Positions 44,511 to 57,656 are shown, counted from the first letter of the stretch. The stretch: 64,000 bases of DNA from Nyssa sinensis (GCA_008638375.1 CM018046.1:43671706-43735705), one strand, 5' to 3'. The notes: generated from the sequence alone by a model not told the origin. A program made the numbers and translations.

Positions 44511-45582
44511 TTTTCTTTTAAAAACTAACAGTTATATATATAAGACCCAAAACGACTGTCATTGTGTTAATTCGGTGGCAACTCTAGAAACCGCCACGTG
44601 TCCGAGTCGACTCGGTCAGGGTTTTTAAAATCGAGTTGACCCATCATCGTCTTTCCCATCGAACCCTCCTTGTTGCCCTAATTTTCGAAGCTTAAAAGCT
44701 TCAATTTCGTGCGTTTTGGTTCAACAATTTCTCTCTGTTTTCAATTAAACTTGTTTCTAAGACATTTTGGAAGGTTTTGGCATTTGTTTGAGAAATCAAA
44801 ATGAGTTCAAAAGTTGGGTTTAAGACCATTATCCCTTCACGGTTTCTCAACTGGTAAATGGCCATTTCTCCATGAAGTTCACGGAGTTTGGCTTGTTCTG
44901 TTCCTATGATCATGGAGCTTTGTTCCTCATTCTAAACAGTGAGTTTGGGTGCACGTTTTTGAGGTTGGGTTCTAAACCCAGATCCTGCAACTCCATTGTT
45001 GGGGATCATTTCTTAAGCTTTTTAGTCATGGCCATATATTTTTGTGACCCTTATGACTTCTACTTGAAGCCTCGGTACACCAATCTAGGTTTTGTCGCCA
45101 TGGGTTCAGACTTGTTGTAAGCAAGGTCTCCCATGGCTATTTATGTACGGTCGTGTATTCTGATGTGTTTTAGATTGAAATTTTCATGCTTATCATTGTT
45201 TAAACATGCTTTAAACATTATATACACTAAATCAAAGCTTAAAACAATTCATACATAGAGAAATTCTAGAGAGAGAAAATGTGAGATTTTTGTGGGTTTA
45301 CCTCAACAGCACCTTTCTCTCTCCTTTTCCTTCTGAATCTCCTCCCTTCTCCTTCTCAGAACTCCTCTCTCCCTCTCTCTCAGTGACTGAATGGTGTATA
45401 TGTCGTGTGTATGCAATGTATCTACATGTGTATATAAGTCTACATTTAATTATTGCAAGATCTGATTGCCTCACTAACCAGCCTTCCTCTTCCTTGTTGC
45501 AGCAACTCAAATGAGTGCTTCTTCAGGCTATTGTTTAGGGCAGGCCATCATTGGCCGGTTGTGTGTGTGCGGGTTTTGTTTT

Positions 45583-45620
<38 letters not shown>
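45583..45620. repeat. Compound (AC)n(AT)n microsatellite
   Basis: Nine AC units followed by ten AT units, inside X. Confidence 0.95.
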
Positions 45621-46197
45621 TTTACTTACACATATGGAGACCCACACACAACACTCTTATAACCCTTGGACATTAGCATGTCCTTTATATACTAGATATA
45701 TACATATATATGTACCTATATGTTTAATTATTCATGTATACACTTGCATGTGTATATACGTACACTTGGCCACATATATATACACAATACAACTTTTAGT
45801 GTGTGTAGGTGTGTGTGTCTTGATATTTAATTATAACTAATTATTAATTAAATTAATTAATTATTTTCTTAAGTGTAGGCATCTTTACACTAATTTTCTC
45901 TTAATCTCGTAACTTGCACACATGCACCTGTATTTTAGATATATTGCATGTGTATACGTATGCATGCATGCATAGAACTGCATGTGTGCACGCATTACGA
46001 GGCTAGGTTTCGGGTCACTAGACATGGCCCGGCATTGGTCACATAACTGACAGGGTTCACATTTTAAGATCGTGCAGTGAAATCGGTATTCATCAAAATA
46101 TAGAGTTTAAACATCTCGGGTTACAACTGATAGTACGCTACCCGACCCAGCTTACCTCGGTATACAGTGCTAACCCCAGTTCAGGGTATTACAATAC

Positions 46198-46802
46198 TTA
46201 TACACCAAAAACATTCCATCCAATCAGAATATGACACGTGTTTAGCTTTGTTTTGTAAAGGTTGTAAGGTAATTGGGTATACCGATCTAACGTCGGTAAG
46301 GGAGATCCGGGAGTTGTAATTATCTAGTATACCGATCTCATTTCCATCACCTCGGTCTACCGACCTCGTAATGATGGGACAGGTATGGACACGAAAGGAT
46401 GATGCAAGTAATTATGACAAAACTACCACCTTCTAATAAACAACATACCCTAGTCCTGCAGAGAGGCGAAAAAGGTTCCTGGCCCTACAAAGCAGCATGG
46501 CCGGTGGCAACTGTGACGTATCAAATCATGATAAAGCAGCCCCACCGCATGGTACTGAATTCGATATTCACACCCGCTTATAAATAAGACTTGAGAGGTA
46601 CGTAAAAGAGGATGGATCTATCTCTCTCTCTTTTTTAATTACAAACTTATCATTTATAAAGATACATCTCTATCTCCTCTAATTTAACCATTCGAGTGGC
46701 TACCACCGGAGCCCTCCATAGTGGCAATCTAATTTTATTCTTATCCAGGATTTACACTAAGGAGGAACTTGAGCTTTGACGAAGTCGAAAAGTGCAGCAT
46801 CA
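46198..46802 (+). repeat. E3 5' LTR (605 bp, first base duplicated by X)
   Basis: It aligns to the 3' LTR from its second base onward (TATACACC here, GATATGCC there) and ends GCAGCATCA. A TATA region (GCTTATAAATAAG) lies at about 46571. The base at 46198 is the copy of the LTR's first base left by the X insertion. Confidence 0.88.
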
Positions 46803-46805
46803 GCT

Positions 46806-46821
46806 TGGCGCCGTCTGTGAG
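46806..46821 (+). promoter_or_regulatory. E3 primer-binding site
   Basis: TGGCGCCGTCTGTGAG, one transition from the E1 site, begins 3 nt inside the LTR. Confidence 0.8.
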
Positions 46822-46872
46822 AACGTCAGTCGTTTCTAGCCATTTCGTTATTTTCAACTCTATTCCTTCGTC

Positions 46873-49302
46873 ATGGCTTCAAGTCGCCATTCCAAACAAG
46901 TATCTCAAAGCCAACCATTAGCCAGGGATGAGGAAGGAGAAACTTCCGATCCTGTACAACAACAACTCGACCAAATCAGGGATCAGATGCAGAGACAATC
47001 CGATCAGATGCAAGGGCAAATTTCGGCCATATTCCCAGGTGCTGGCTTCTTTAACCCAGAACCTGCTAGGTATCCCCGTATACATTCCACCGGCCATCCC
47101 TAAAGGAGGAGATCCGATCCTTCCTATCACAGGCGGAAGGACCTTATGAAGAGAGAGGTCCTAATGGCCCGTCCATCCTATCTCCAAGACGCGGCCCAAG
47201 TTAGAGATGAGCCTCACCCCTCGAATATCATAGGCGGAGAGGTGCCAAATATTCATCCTAATGTACACCACCACAGTAGCAATAGGATCCTGAGCCCTGC
47301 GAATTCAGGAGCCAACTCGATACAGTCAGGTTCCCAGCCACAACAAGTATCGATCCCGCTCCAAAGGCAATCGGGACATGCCGTTCCTAGTCAAGAGCGT
47401 CCCTTGCACACCTGGACCTGAGGTTGGCATGCCAGGACTACAGTACTCTGCCCCATACAGAGTACGACCAAGGATGGAAGAAATGGCAGACTCCGTGGGA
47501 CAAGCAGTCCATGCCAGAGAGGGAAACGTTCCCCCCAAACAAGACGAAATAGCACGACTGCTCGGTAAGGTTCACCACCCCGTTCACAATGGCTATATTG
47601 GCGGAGGAACGCCCTCGGAAGTTTATTGTCTCAAAATTCACCCCTATATGACGGGTCAGAAGACCCTAGGGACCACCTCTCCAACTATCAACACACGATG
47701 GCCCTACATGGGGCCACCGATGCTTTCCTGTGCCGCACATTTGTCACAAGTCTCAAAGGCGCAGCCCTACGATGGTTCCATAACCTCCCCCAGGAGTCGG
47801 TCCCAAGCTTTTATGAGCTCAGCAGACGTTTCCTCAACCGATTTTTAACCAGCAGGAGGCTCAGAAAGGGACTAGAATTTCTCCTATCAATAAAACAACA
47901 GAAAGCAGAATCACTTAGGGAATACATCGCTTGGTTCAATTCCAAACTCACAGAAATTATGGACTGCTGTCCAAGGCTTTTTGGTGGTAGCACTTCACGT
48001 GGGTTGTGGCCAGGATGGTTCCACAATTCCCTGACAAAGAATCCCCCCTGTAGACATGGCATCACTGATGGAGCGGGCAAGAAAGTATATAAATTTAGAA
48101 GATACCAGGGCATCTCTCCGCAAAGCTAAGGAGCAGGTTCAGCAGGATGACAGTGCCCAAAAGCAAGGCCCTAGTAGTACCAACAAAAGGCAAAGGAGCC
48201 TAGACAAAAGAACTACCTCCCGAACTCAAAGTCAGCCAGCTTCTGGGAAGTTCAAGTCATATGCACCCCTGAATGCGCCACTGACGCCCCTAAATGCCTC
48301 CTTTACACAAGTATATCATTAGGTCCAGGCACGCGAAAACCTGAAACACCCGGAGCCTATGTTCGGCCACCCGGACTCCCGAGATCGGAGCAAGTACTAT
48401 GAGTTCCACAAAGATCACGGGCATACTACAAAGACGTGTAGGAACCTTCAACAAGAGATCGAGCAATTGATCCGGATGGGACGTCTAAGAGAATTTGTTC
48501 AGCGTGATGGAGGACAAAACAATCAAAATCAGAGGCCTCAACAGCCCAGGCAGGATCAAAGGCACCAGTAGCAACGACAGGGTCAGGAGCTCGGACAGAG
48601 TGAACATCAGAATGAACAGCCCTGCCAGAATAATCAAGTCATCCTTGTCCCCCATGCCGATAACCCATTGACCGGCATGTCCAACAGGGTAAAGAAACGA
48701 TACGTTTGGGAAGCGAGGGTAGAAATAAGCCCTCTCCAGATCTCGACGATTGAGAAAAGGCTAAAGCCACTGCCACAAATCCAGTTCTTAGAGCTAGGAC
48801 CTTGCTGGCATACACTGTCCTCACAGTGATTCACTCATCATCTCCTTCAAGGTGGCAAACTTTGATATCAGAAGAGTATTGGTGGATATAGGATGTTCCA
48901 CCAACATCCTGTTTTATGAGCCTTTCAAACATATGAAACTTAACACCATCGACCTAAAAGCCACCGCTGCTTGTAATAGTAGGATTTGATGGTAACTTAA
49001 GCTCGCCAATGGGAGGGATCAATCTGCCAACCACTGTGGGAGAAGGGGATGACCAAAAGACCCTCATCTCTGAGTATATGGTCGTAGATTCTCGATCCCC
49101 ATACAATATCATTATTGGAAGGCCCTGGCTCCATCAGATGGGAGCAGTTACTTCCACCCTTCATCAGTGCTTGAAATACGTTCACAACGATAGGGTCTGC
49201 ACCGTCAGAGGCTCCCTAGTTGACATCTCGGGAGTGCCACATCGTGGCATTAAAATGAAAAACTCCAAAATAGCAGTTACAGATGCCTCGGGAGCCCTTT
49301 GA
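46873..49302 (+). pseudogene. E3 gag-protease region, broken
   Basis: ATG at 46873 opens a gag with the DQIRDQMQRQSDQMQG stretch. The frame breaks near 47103 and resumes in pieces (for example LYDGSEDPRDHLSNYQ from 47643). The knuckle near 48400 reads Y-E-F-H-KDHGH-TTKT-C: the first cysteine of the C-X2-H-X4-H-X4-C variant has become tyrosine. The protease active site DTG has become DIG (48885-48893). Several frameshifts and stops make it non-functional. Confidence 0.85.
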
Positions 49303-52300
49303 TTCAGGGAGAATGTGCAGAATGCCCCACCGAGATCGATGAACCAATGAGCCCCAGAGGCAGAGATAGTATGGCAAAACCAATCCAAGAGCCCATCAAA
49401 ATATTGGTAAGCTCCAACGAAGAGGAACATTATTTACAGATCGGTATGGACCTATCCCAGCTAGAACAAGAAGAGATGATTAAATTTTTAAAAGAAAATT
49501 TATCAGTCTTAGCTTGGGAAACCAAAGACATAGAGGGAATAGACCCCTTTCTTATCTGTCATAAATTAATGACTGACCCATGCCATCTCTCGATCAGACA
49601 GAAGCGAAGGACCTTTGCCCCAGAAAGGCACAAGATCATTAATGACGAAGTTCGTAGACTGTTGGATGGGAAGATGATCAGGGAAGTATTCTATCTAGAA
49701 TGGCTCGCTAACACCTGTCCTCATCAGGAAAAAGAATGGTAAATGGCGAGTTTGCGTCGATTATACCGATCTTAACAAAGCCTACCCCAAGGATAGCTTC
49801 CCACTCCCGAGAATCGATCAGTTGGTTGACGCAACCGCAGGCCACGAGCTGATGAGCTTCATGGATGCATACTCAAGATACAATCAGATCCAGATGTACC
49901 CTTCAGACCAAGAGAAGACATCTTTCATCTCGGAACGATGTCTATATTGTTATAGGGTGATACCATTTGGATTAAAAAACAGCCGGAGCCACATACCAAC
50001 GATTGGTCAACAAAATGTTCGAACCTCTGATCGGTAGAACAATGGAGGTTTATATCAACAATATGTTGATCAAAATCCAGAAGAAGCACGACCATGTCGA
50101 GCATTTGTGGCAAACCTTCGACATACTAAAGCGGCACAAAATGAAGTTAAATCCTTCAAAATGCACCTTCAGAGTCAGCAAAGGAAAATTTCTCGGTTTC
50201 TTGATCTCACAAAGGGGCATAGATGCAGACCCCTTGCAGATTAAAGCATTAACAGAATTGGAACCTCCGAGGTCCAAAAAAGACATACAAGCACTTAATG
50301 GTAGGATCGTAGCTCTGAATGGATTCATTTCCAGATCCATCGATCGCTGCCTCCCTGTTCTTCAAAGCTCTGAGGGAGAATAAGGCTATTGATTGGACCC
50401 TTGAATGTGACAAAGCCTTTGAAGAACTAAAGCAATACATGGCATCCCCAGAACTCCTATCCAAACCAATACAATGAGAGAAACTCTTCCTATATCTCGC
50501 GGTATCAGAAAACGCGATAAGTTCTGCACTTATCTGTGAAGAAAAGAGATGTCAAAAGCCCGTATTCTATGTTATCAAGGCACTCCTCAATTCAGAAAAA
50601 AGATACCCCGAGGTAGAAAAGTTGGCATTCGTTGTGATAATTTTTGCGCGAAAACTTCGGCCTTATTTTCAAGCTCACTCAATTGTGATCCCAACATCTT
50701 ACCCCCTGAAAGAAATTTTGCACAAACCAGACACCTCGGGACTGCCTGGTAAAGTGGTCTGTGGAGTTGGGAGAGTTTGACATATCTTATATACCTCAGA
50801 CCGCCATTAAAGCCCAAGCTCTAGCAGACTTCGTTGTAGAATTCAGCTCCAGCCTTGAGAGGAAACCTCGGGGCAAACACAGATACGGCAACATGGCAGC
50901 TCCACGTCGACTGGTTCTTCCACTGATAAAGGATCTGGAGTCAGTATTGTACTCCGTTCTCCAGACGGAATCACAACAGAGAAAGTCATCACTTTGGGCT
51001 TCAAAGCTTCCAACAATAAAGCTGAATACGAAGCACTAATCCTCGGTATGAGGCTGGCCCTAAAGTGTGAGGCTCATAGCCTCAAAGCATTTTCTGACTC
51101 ACAGCTAGTAGTGGGCCAGGTCTTGGGCGAAATTTACAGCCAAAGACGACCGAATGATCAGGTATGTAGAAGTAGTGAGCTCCCTGAAAAAGTCATTTGC
51201 CAATTTCAGTATCCATAAAATTGAAAGAAGTCAGAATGCCCAAGCTGATGCCCTTGCAAACATGGCCTCTCACTTGGAGCCTAACGAAGATTCAGAAATC
51301 AGCATTTCTTGCCAAATTGAACCAAGCATACAAGAGATCCAGTCCATTTACTCTATAGAGCAGCTTAAGGATTGGAGAACTCCTATCCTTCGATACTTAG
51401 AAGAAGGAGAACTACCAAAGGAGAAAAATCAAGCTCGGAGTATACGGATCCGAGCAGCACGGTACCTCATTATAAACAAAAAACTCTACCGTAGGTCTTA
51501 TACCAAGCCACTCCTAAGATGCTTATCCCTGACAGAGTCCGAATATGTCTTAGCCAAAATCCATGAAGGGATATGCGAAAATCACAACGGAGGTAGGACC
51601 ATCTCCCACTGAGCTCTAACTCAGGGATATTATTTCCAAGTATGCTCAGAGATGCCAAAGAATACATAAGGAAGTGTGATAAGTGTCAGCGTTTCGCCTC
51701 GTACCAACATCACCCGCATTAAGAACTCACCCCCATCGCAAGTCCATAGCCTTTCGCCCAATGGGGGATGGATATTGTGGGTCCATCACCAAAGGTCCCC
51801 CAGAACAGAAGATACTTGTTAGTCACTATCGATTACTTTTCCAAATAAGCCGAAGCAAAACCACTAACTTACATTACCGAGGTTGAGGTAAAAAATTTTA
51901 CATGAAAAAATATTTTCTAGAGGTTCGGTATACCTCGTGTCATTATCTCAGACAACGGCACTCAATTTGCTGGGAAACTATTCGAAAAGTTCTGTACTGA
52001 TTTACATATTAGTCACCATTTCTCCTCACCAGGGCACCTCCAAGCAAATGGGCAACTTGAGGTCACCAATCGAACTATCCTCACCGCCATCAAAAAACGA
52101 TTAGAGCAGGCCAAAGGAAGGTGGGTTGAAGAGCTCCCTGGAGTGCTCTGGGCATACCAAACCACAAGAAGAACGTCAACATCTGAAACACCGTTTTCAC
52201 TCGCATATGGTACCGAGGCGGTAATTCCCGTGGAGATCAGTATGCCAACACTGAGGACGGAAGCCTTCGACCAAGAGGCCAATGATCTCCAATTGGTAGA

Positions 52301-52608
52301 GAACCTCGACCTACTAGAAGGAAAAAGATAACGAGATGCGATTACGGCTGAGGAATATCGACGAAGGGTGGTTAAAAGCTTCAACAGAGGACAAAACCCG
52401 TAACCTTGCAACTCGGCGACTTTATTCTCAGAAAGATATTTCCTAATACCAAAGATCCCACCACTGGGAAAGCTTTCCCCAAACTGGGAGGGACCTTATA
52501 AAATCGTTAAGATTATCAAGGTCTATGACTTATTGGTTGGAGGATATGTTGGGAAAACCAGTTCTTAGACCTTGGAATATCGAGCATCTGAGGAAATATT
52601 ATCAATAA
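49303..52608 (+). pseudogene. E3 pol region (RT, RNase H, integrase), broken
   Basis: Reverse transcriptase pieces span about 49400-50380. The catalytic YIDD has become YINN (about 50050-50064) by two G-to-A changes. RNase H segments (FKASNNKAEYEALILGM, DSQLVVGQVLGE) lie at about 50990-51130 and integrase at about 51400-52340 (RFGIPR, SDNGTQF, TTRRTSTSETPFSLAYG). The frame ends at the TAA at 52606-52608 after a C-terminus very like E1's. At least six frameshifts and several stops are visible. Confidence 0.88.
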
Positions 52609-52639
52609 AGCTTCTCCCCGTTATGGAAACATTTTTTCA

Positions 52640-52880
52640 ATCCCTAGGTCTTCAGACCTGGTTTATCTAAAAAGGCCCCTACGAGCAAGAATGTTATAGG
52701 CATGGTCCCAAATTCGATACATAGGTCTTCAGACCTGGTCTATCTAAAAAGGCCCCTACGAGCAAGAGTGCTGTAGGCATGGTCCCAAATTCGATACACA
52801 GGTCTTCAGACTTGCTCTATCTAAAATGGCCCCTACGAGTAAGAATGTTATAGGTATGATCCTAATTCATTGCCCAGACC
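52640..52880. repeat. E3 hairpin-repeat array, 77-bp period
   Basis: AGGTCTTCAGACYT starts at 52646, 52723 and 52800, three units of 77 bp. Each unit has the hairpin AGGTC/GACCT (loop TTCA) followed by GGTYTATC. It also has the hairpin CCTAC-AGCA/TGCT-GTAGG followed by CATGGTCCC. It starts about 35 bp after the pol stop, the same location as in E1 and E2. Confidence 0.9.
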
Positions 52881-53500
52881 TTCAAGAATCTGATCTACTA
52901 TCAAACGGAAGCTTTTAGTATACCCGTCACTATAGGGATCCCAGGTTCCTTTAAGATCTGAAGCCATATCAGTTATCAGATGAGTTACTAAAACTACCAG
53001 GTCAGAAGATCAGTTGGATTATCTTGTCTTATTACATGATTGACCACCTCGGGATTCAGTTATCAAGTCAGAAGATCTATTTAATTATCTTCTTTTACTG
53101 CAAGGTGGTCACCTCAGTACCTAGGTTAGGCTAGTATTTTCGTTTCGTAAACTTATTTTTATCACAAATACCTCATATTTTGTTTCTTCCTTATTGAGGA
53201 GCAATGGTTTCAAATCAGATATGTCATTTAGCATCAAGACTGAAGTCTTGGCAAAATTATTAATCTTAATAAATATTTTATCAAGAGTTTTACTTCTGAC
53301 AGATCATCAAGGTCTGAAAAGTAAATAACTTGGTTAGCAAAAATTGTTAGTGTTCTGGATTTACACAGTGGGATATAATAAACAAATGCTTATATTATCA
53401 AAGCCCAAAGGGGCTGAAGTTTACAATGAAAAAAGTAAAAAACAAAACATAAATTAATTTGGATTTGTTGGGGGAATGGAAAGGAGGGGCACCTGCATCC

Positions 53501-55482
53501 TCAACAACTTGATCCTAGGTTGGTTGCTCGAGGTGAGTTCGATAAAGATTCATCTACCTCCACCACCTTCAACCTAGAGATGTCCAGATCTGGGTATAGC
53601 TTTTGAATCTTCTTTCTGCACAGGAGGTAGCCAGAATCCACAAGCTCTCTTCCCATGGAGTTAACCAGCCCCATCAGCCCAGCCTTGGTCGCTGCTTTAG
53701 TAACCGCCTTGGCCTCTTTGATTTTCCGAGCCTCGGCAGTTTCGGCTTCCTTGAATTTCTTCTTTAAATCATCCAAGTTCTGGTGGTATTTATCCCTCTA
53801 CGCGAGCATGGCAGTCCCTGGTTTGTGTCACGTCCACATACTTCCCTTGAAGGGCTTCGTATTTGGCCTCCAAAGCGCTGGCTTTGCTTTGAGATGCCGC
53901 AAGATCAAAATGAGCCACCTTTCAGTTCAGGACCGAGCTGCCTTTATGTTGGACTGGGCCACTTTCAGCTCAGACTGGGTCTTCTTCAGCTCTACCTAAA
54001 GGCTGTTTACCTTTTCGGCTGGGTCATAGCGGTTCATAAGGAACGCCCATCGCCCGGAGGCCCAATAAACAATAAACAAACGAAATCAGTACAAGCAAAA
54101 ACATACAAAATAAAAACCTCTCTCTAAAAATGGATCTTACCCTAGCATGACCCAGCATCAGTTCGCCAATAACCTACCTCGAGCTCTTGCCATGAAAACC
54201 AGGAGGAAGCACCGCTTTAAGGGCTAACTTCATAGCCTCTGAACCCAAAGGTGCTTCGGCCGGATTGATCGAAGCTGAGCTTGACCCCTCTTGAGGAATG
54301 GCCGGGGCTAGAGGGTTAGAGATCTGAGCTGCTGAGGCAACCCCTCACCTCGGCCGACGACGGAGCTTTAGGTCAAGGGGCCTCGGTGGTCTCTTGTGTT
54401 GGGACCTCGGAAGCTTCACGAGAAGCTCTGGATATCACCCTCCTCTTCTTCTGCGCCAATTGGGGCACTGTTGAAGAGGTTGGTCCCTCAGTTGGTTTCG
54501 GGCTCCGTTGAGGAGGCCAGTCCCCCAGTTTTTGCCTTGATGAGGGGGACGTATCCAGACAATATCAACTTCTTCACCACTACAGCGTCTTCTTTTGTTA
54601 AATCGGCAGCCATCAAATTCTAAGGGGAAAGGATCTTATAATGAGGACGGATGGTGGGCTGCAAAAGTCAGCGATATCTTTCTTCAATCTCGGGAGTGAA
54701 AGGCATCCTTTTCCACTTTTTTCTATCTGCAAAACAAAACAACAAAAAATGATCAGTTAATCGTTACGACGAAGAGATATAAACAAAAATGCACGTATAC
54801 AGATCTGAGATCTGAAGACTTACTCTTTGGGTCGGTATGCCGAGGAAAAAGACTCATGTGGTTTTCATAATCTTCTCGCTCCCAGCCTCCCCTCTATGAG
54901 GAAGTACCACTTCTTCCACTTCTTTTTAGAAGAGGGTACCGAAGTCAGAGGTCTGAACCTCTGATCGAAGGATATGTAATACAGCCCCTCGGACTAAGGT
55001 ATTTCATATCCATCTGACTATGAATGAGGTCCAGATCTACCTGGACCCCATTTAGATGACCTAGAACTATGAAGGCCAAAAGCTGCCTCCAACTATTTAC
55101 ATTCAGCTCGGTAGGGCAGATATCAAACCATGTAAAAAATTCAACGAAGAGGGGGTGGAAGGCGAAGCGTATACCTAACTCGAACCACTCGAGATAGGCA
55201 CAAATCTCCACCCTTCTAATGTCGGAGGGGCGATCTGAAGACTTGGGGACCCTAATAGGATACATTTTTTGGAAACTTATATTGTTTCCTAATGGCTTTT
55301 AAAATTTCCTTTGTCATGGCACTCTCCCCCTCCTCTCTCTGAGATGTGCTGGCCTCCCTATCACTAGACGCTAAAACAAACTTATAAGATGAAGAAAATG
55401 AAGCAGAAGAAGTAGAGGAAAAACCATCTTCATCAAGTATTTCTGACTCAACCCTAACCTCTCCCCTATCAGAACTAGACAT
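53501..55482 (-). pseudogene. E3 antisense gene, decayed
   Basis: Homologue of the E1 and E2 antisense genes. The start is at 55482 with a serine/acidic N-terminus ending EEGESAMTKEILKAI. The gypsy-type domain (CAYLEWFELGIRF, WFDICPTELNVNSWRQLLAF) lies at about 55265-54945 after a frameshift. Likely introns are near 54826-54732 (GTAAGT...TTTGCAG) and from about 54145 (GTAAGA). A coiled-coil end (KKFKEAETAEARKIKEAKA) lies at 53776-53501. Frameshifts and stops prevent a full product. Confidence 0.7.
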
Positions 55483-55704
55483 GTTTGACATAAAGCTCGA
55501 GGAAAATATGCAAGAAAGGGAGAATGAGTGAGGAATAGATAGAAAGGAACTAGAAATTACCAGAAAGAGGAGACTAGAACTCAGGCTATGACGGCCGGAA
55601 GTTGCAGAAGGTTGCTAGAAATCGCACTTCTTGCTAGAGGGAATGCTCAAGCAAAACTTGAAAATATTTGAAATATGTAAATAGATTTCAAACAACTCCC
55701 CCTA

Positions 55705-55716
55705 CTATTTATAAAA
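55705..55716 (-). promoter_or_regulatory. TATA box for the E3 antisense gene
   Basis: On the minus strand TTTTTATAAATA lies about 225 bp upstream of the antisense ATG. Sequence upstream of it (CATTAAATGATGCC, AACGAGATCATTATTATTTC) is also present upstream of the E2 antisense gene, so the promoter region itself is conserved. Confidence 0.55.
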
Positions 55717-55967
55717 AAACCCCATTTAAATACCTTGGAGAGATAAAAAGGCATCATTTAATGTCTCGAGAAACTAAAAAATGGCTGAAATAATAATGAT
55801 CTCGTTCACCGAAACGACAATGCGCGTGGTAATAATAACGCAACGGCTTGTCGTCCCCTCGGAATACGAAACAAAGCATTAATTGCTAAAAGCACGTGAC
55901 CATTCGAAAACCCTAGCCTAAGTTCTGTATGCATGCTCAGAACTAGGGCTTGAGGGGGGGGAGTAGC

Positions 55968-56573
55968 TGATATGCCAAAAACATTCCATCCAATCAAAAT
56001 ATGACACGTGTTTAGCTCTGTTCTGTAAAGGTCGTAAGGTAATTGGGTATACCGATCTAACGTCAGGTAAGGGAGATCCAGGAGTTGTAATTATCTGGTA
56101 TACGGATCTCGCTTCCATCACCTCGGTCTACCGACCTCGTAATGATGGGACAGGTATGGACACGAAAGGATGACGCAAGTAATTATGACAAAACTGCCGC
56201 CTTTTGACAAACAACATACCCTAGTCCTGCAGAGAGACGAAAAAGGTTCCTAGCCCTGCAAAGCAACATGGCTGGTGGCAACTATGACGTATGAAATCAT
56301 GATAAAGCAGCCCCACCGCATGGCACTGCATTCGATATTCACACCAGCTTATTAATAAGACTTGAGAGGTATGTAAAAGAGGATGGATCTATCTCTCTCT
56401 CTCTTTTAATTACAAACTTATAATTTATAAAGATGCATCTCTATCTCCTTTAATTTAACCATCGGAGTGGCTACCACCGGAGCCCTCCCCGATGGCAATC
56501 TAATTTTATTCTTATCCAGGATTTACACTAAGGAGGAACTTGAGAATTGACGAAGTCGAAAAGTGCAGCATCA
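55968..56573 (+). repeat. E3 3' LTR (606 bp)
   Basis: It starts TGATATGCC and ends GCAGCATCA, with a polypurine tract (GAGGGGGGGGAGTAGC) directly before it. It differs from the 5' LTR at about 40 positions. The TGTAC duplication follows at 56574. Confidence 0.92.
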
Positions 56574-56578
56574 TGTAC

Positions 56579-56869
56579 AATGCGACTTTAATATTGGAGA
56601 TGAAATAACAAATAAAAGAGAAAAAAGTGTTTTACTTTTTTTTTTTTTTTTTTATGGGTGATGTCAAAACGTCAATAAAGAGTGGTAGCAAGACTCACCA
56701 AAGTCCAACGTTCACGAGTGTGCGTACTTTACAGAATAGAGAGCAAATTGTAGAAATTAATGTCACCTATAAGATTTATATATATATATATATATATACA
56801 CACACAGACATATAAATAAATAACTAACTAGTTGGCCTAGCCTCCTAGAAAGGAATCCATCTTGATTTA
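56579..56869. other. Short intergenic stretch with simple repeats
   Basis: A poly(T) run (about 56634-56653) and an (AT)n(AC)n tract (about 56777-56808). No gene. Confidence 0.6.
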
Positions 56870-56990
56870 TACTTTGATAAAAATAACTGTTCACATTCTT
56901 TTTAATAGAAATGAGACTTGAACTCATGACTTTTTATTTGGAAGAGAGCATAAGCAGTCAACCAGGTTAGTCCCAAGTTGAATGTGAATA
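56870..56990 (-). repeat. tRNA-derived SINE-like sequence
   Basis: On the minus strand an A-box-like TAACCTGGTTGA is followed by a CTTATGCTCTC block and a B-box-like GAGTTCAAGTCTC. The same order occurs at about 1475-1565. Its ends are undefined. Confidence 0.4.
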
Positions 56991-57656
56991 TTTTTTTAGT
57001 AAATTATATTGACATTTCATGAGATTTCTGACAAATACACTAACATTTTTAGATATTTCTCAAATTATATTGACCTCCCTTATTTTACCTGACAATATAC
57101 AAATACTTTTCTCTGGTCAATTTTTTTTATTCAAAATGAAAAAACTATCATTTTTATGTTTTTTTTTTTCAATTTTTAAAATTTTGACCATTTTGTTTCA
57201 TTTCCAAATTAATATTAATAGAAACCTTAAATTTATTTTTTAATAAAATAATAAAAAAATTTAAAAAATTTTAAAAAATTGATCAAATTGAAAAATATAA
57301 AAATAAATAAAAAAAAATTGACAGAAAATGATATCTATATACACTACAAAAATTGAACGTTTTAGCGACGCACATTATTAGCGACACACAAAATGCGTCG
57401 CTAATTTTGGCCTTTAGCGACGCACACCACGTGTGCCCTAAAAAGCAAGAAAAAGCGTGAAAAAATAGGCGGGAACCTATTAGCGACGCACCCTTCGTCA
57501 TTAGCGACGCATATGTGCATCGCTAATAGTCAAAGCTTTTAGCGACGCCCAATCGAGCGTCGCGGATAGTATTGCATATGAAACGCTATCGTTTCACGTA
57601 AAATTAGCGACGCGCAAAGACTTATTAGCGACGCACACTGTGTGTCGCTAATAACT

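Larger units (their letters stand above)
42548..46198 (-). mobile_element. X: probable 3.6-kb gypsy solo LTR nested in E3
   Basis: The insert 42553-46193 begins TGTCACGACCCG and ends GGGTATTACA. It is flanked by GTACT (42548-42552) and ATACT (46194-46198), a 5-bp duplication with one transition. On the minus strand it reads TGTAATACCC...GGGTCGTGACA, ends common to plant gypsy LTRs. It contains no protein domain and no second LTR. The target GTACT spans E3's own duplication and the first base of its LTR. Two tRNA-like segments lie within it (44285-44510). Confidence 0.7.
42547..56578 (+). mobile_element. E3: decayed Tat-type gypsy element interrupted by solo LTR X
   Basis: TGTAC duplications lie at 42547-42551 and 56574-56578. 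The element starts with the single base at 42552, is interrupted by X (42553-46193) and the 5-bp duplication X created, and resumes at 46199. Without X and that duplication E3 is about 10.4 kb. It has a 5' LTR to 46802, a primer-binding site, gag-pol (46873-52608) with many frameshifts and lost catalytic residues, a 77-bp hairpin array, an antisense gene and a 3' LTR (55968-56573). The LTRs differ by roughly 6-7%. Confidence 0.88.

Noticed and set aside
46193..46202. E3 left end with target duplication AATAC/TGTAC
   Set aside because: Only three of five bases match. Recognising X as a nested insertion gives a perfect TGTAC duplication at 42547-42551 and 56574-56578.
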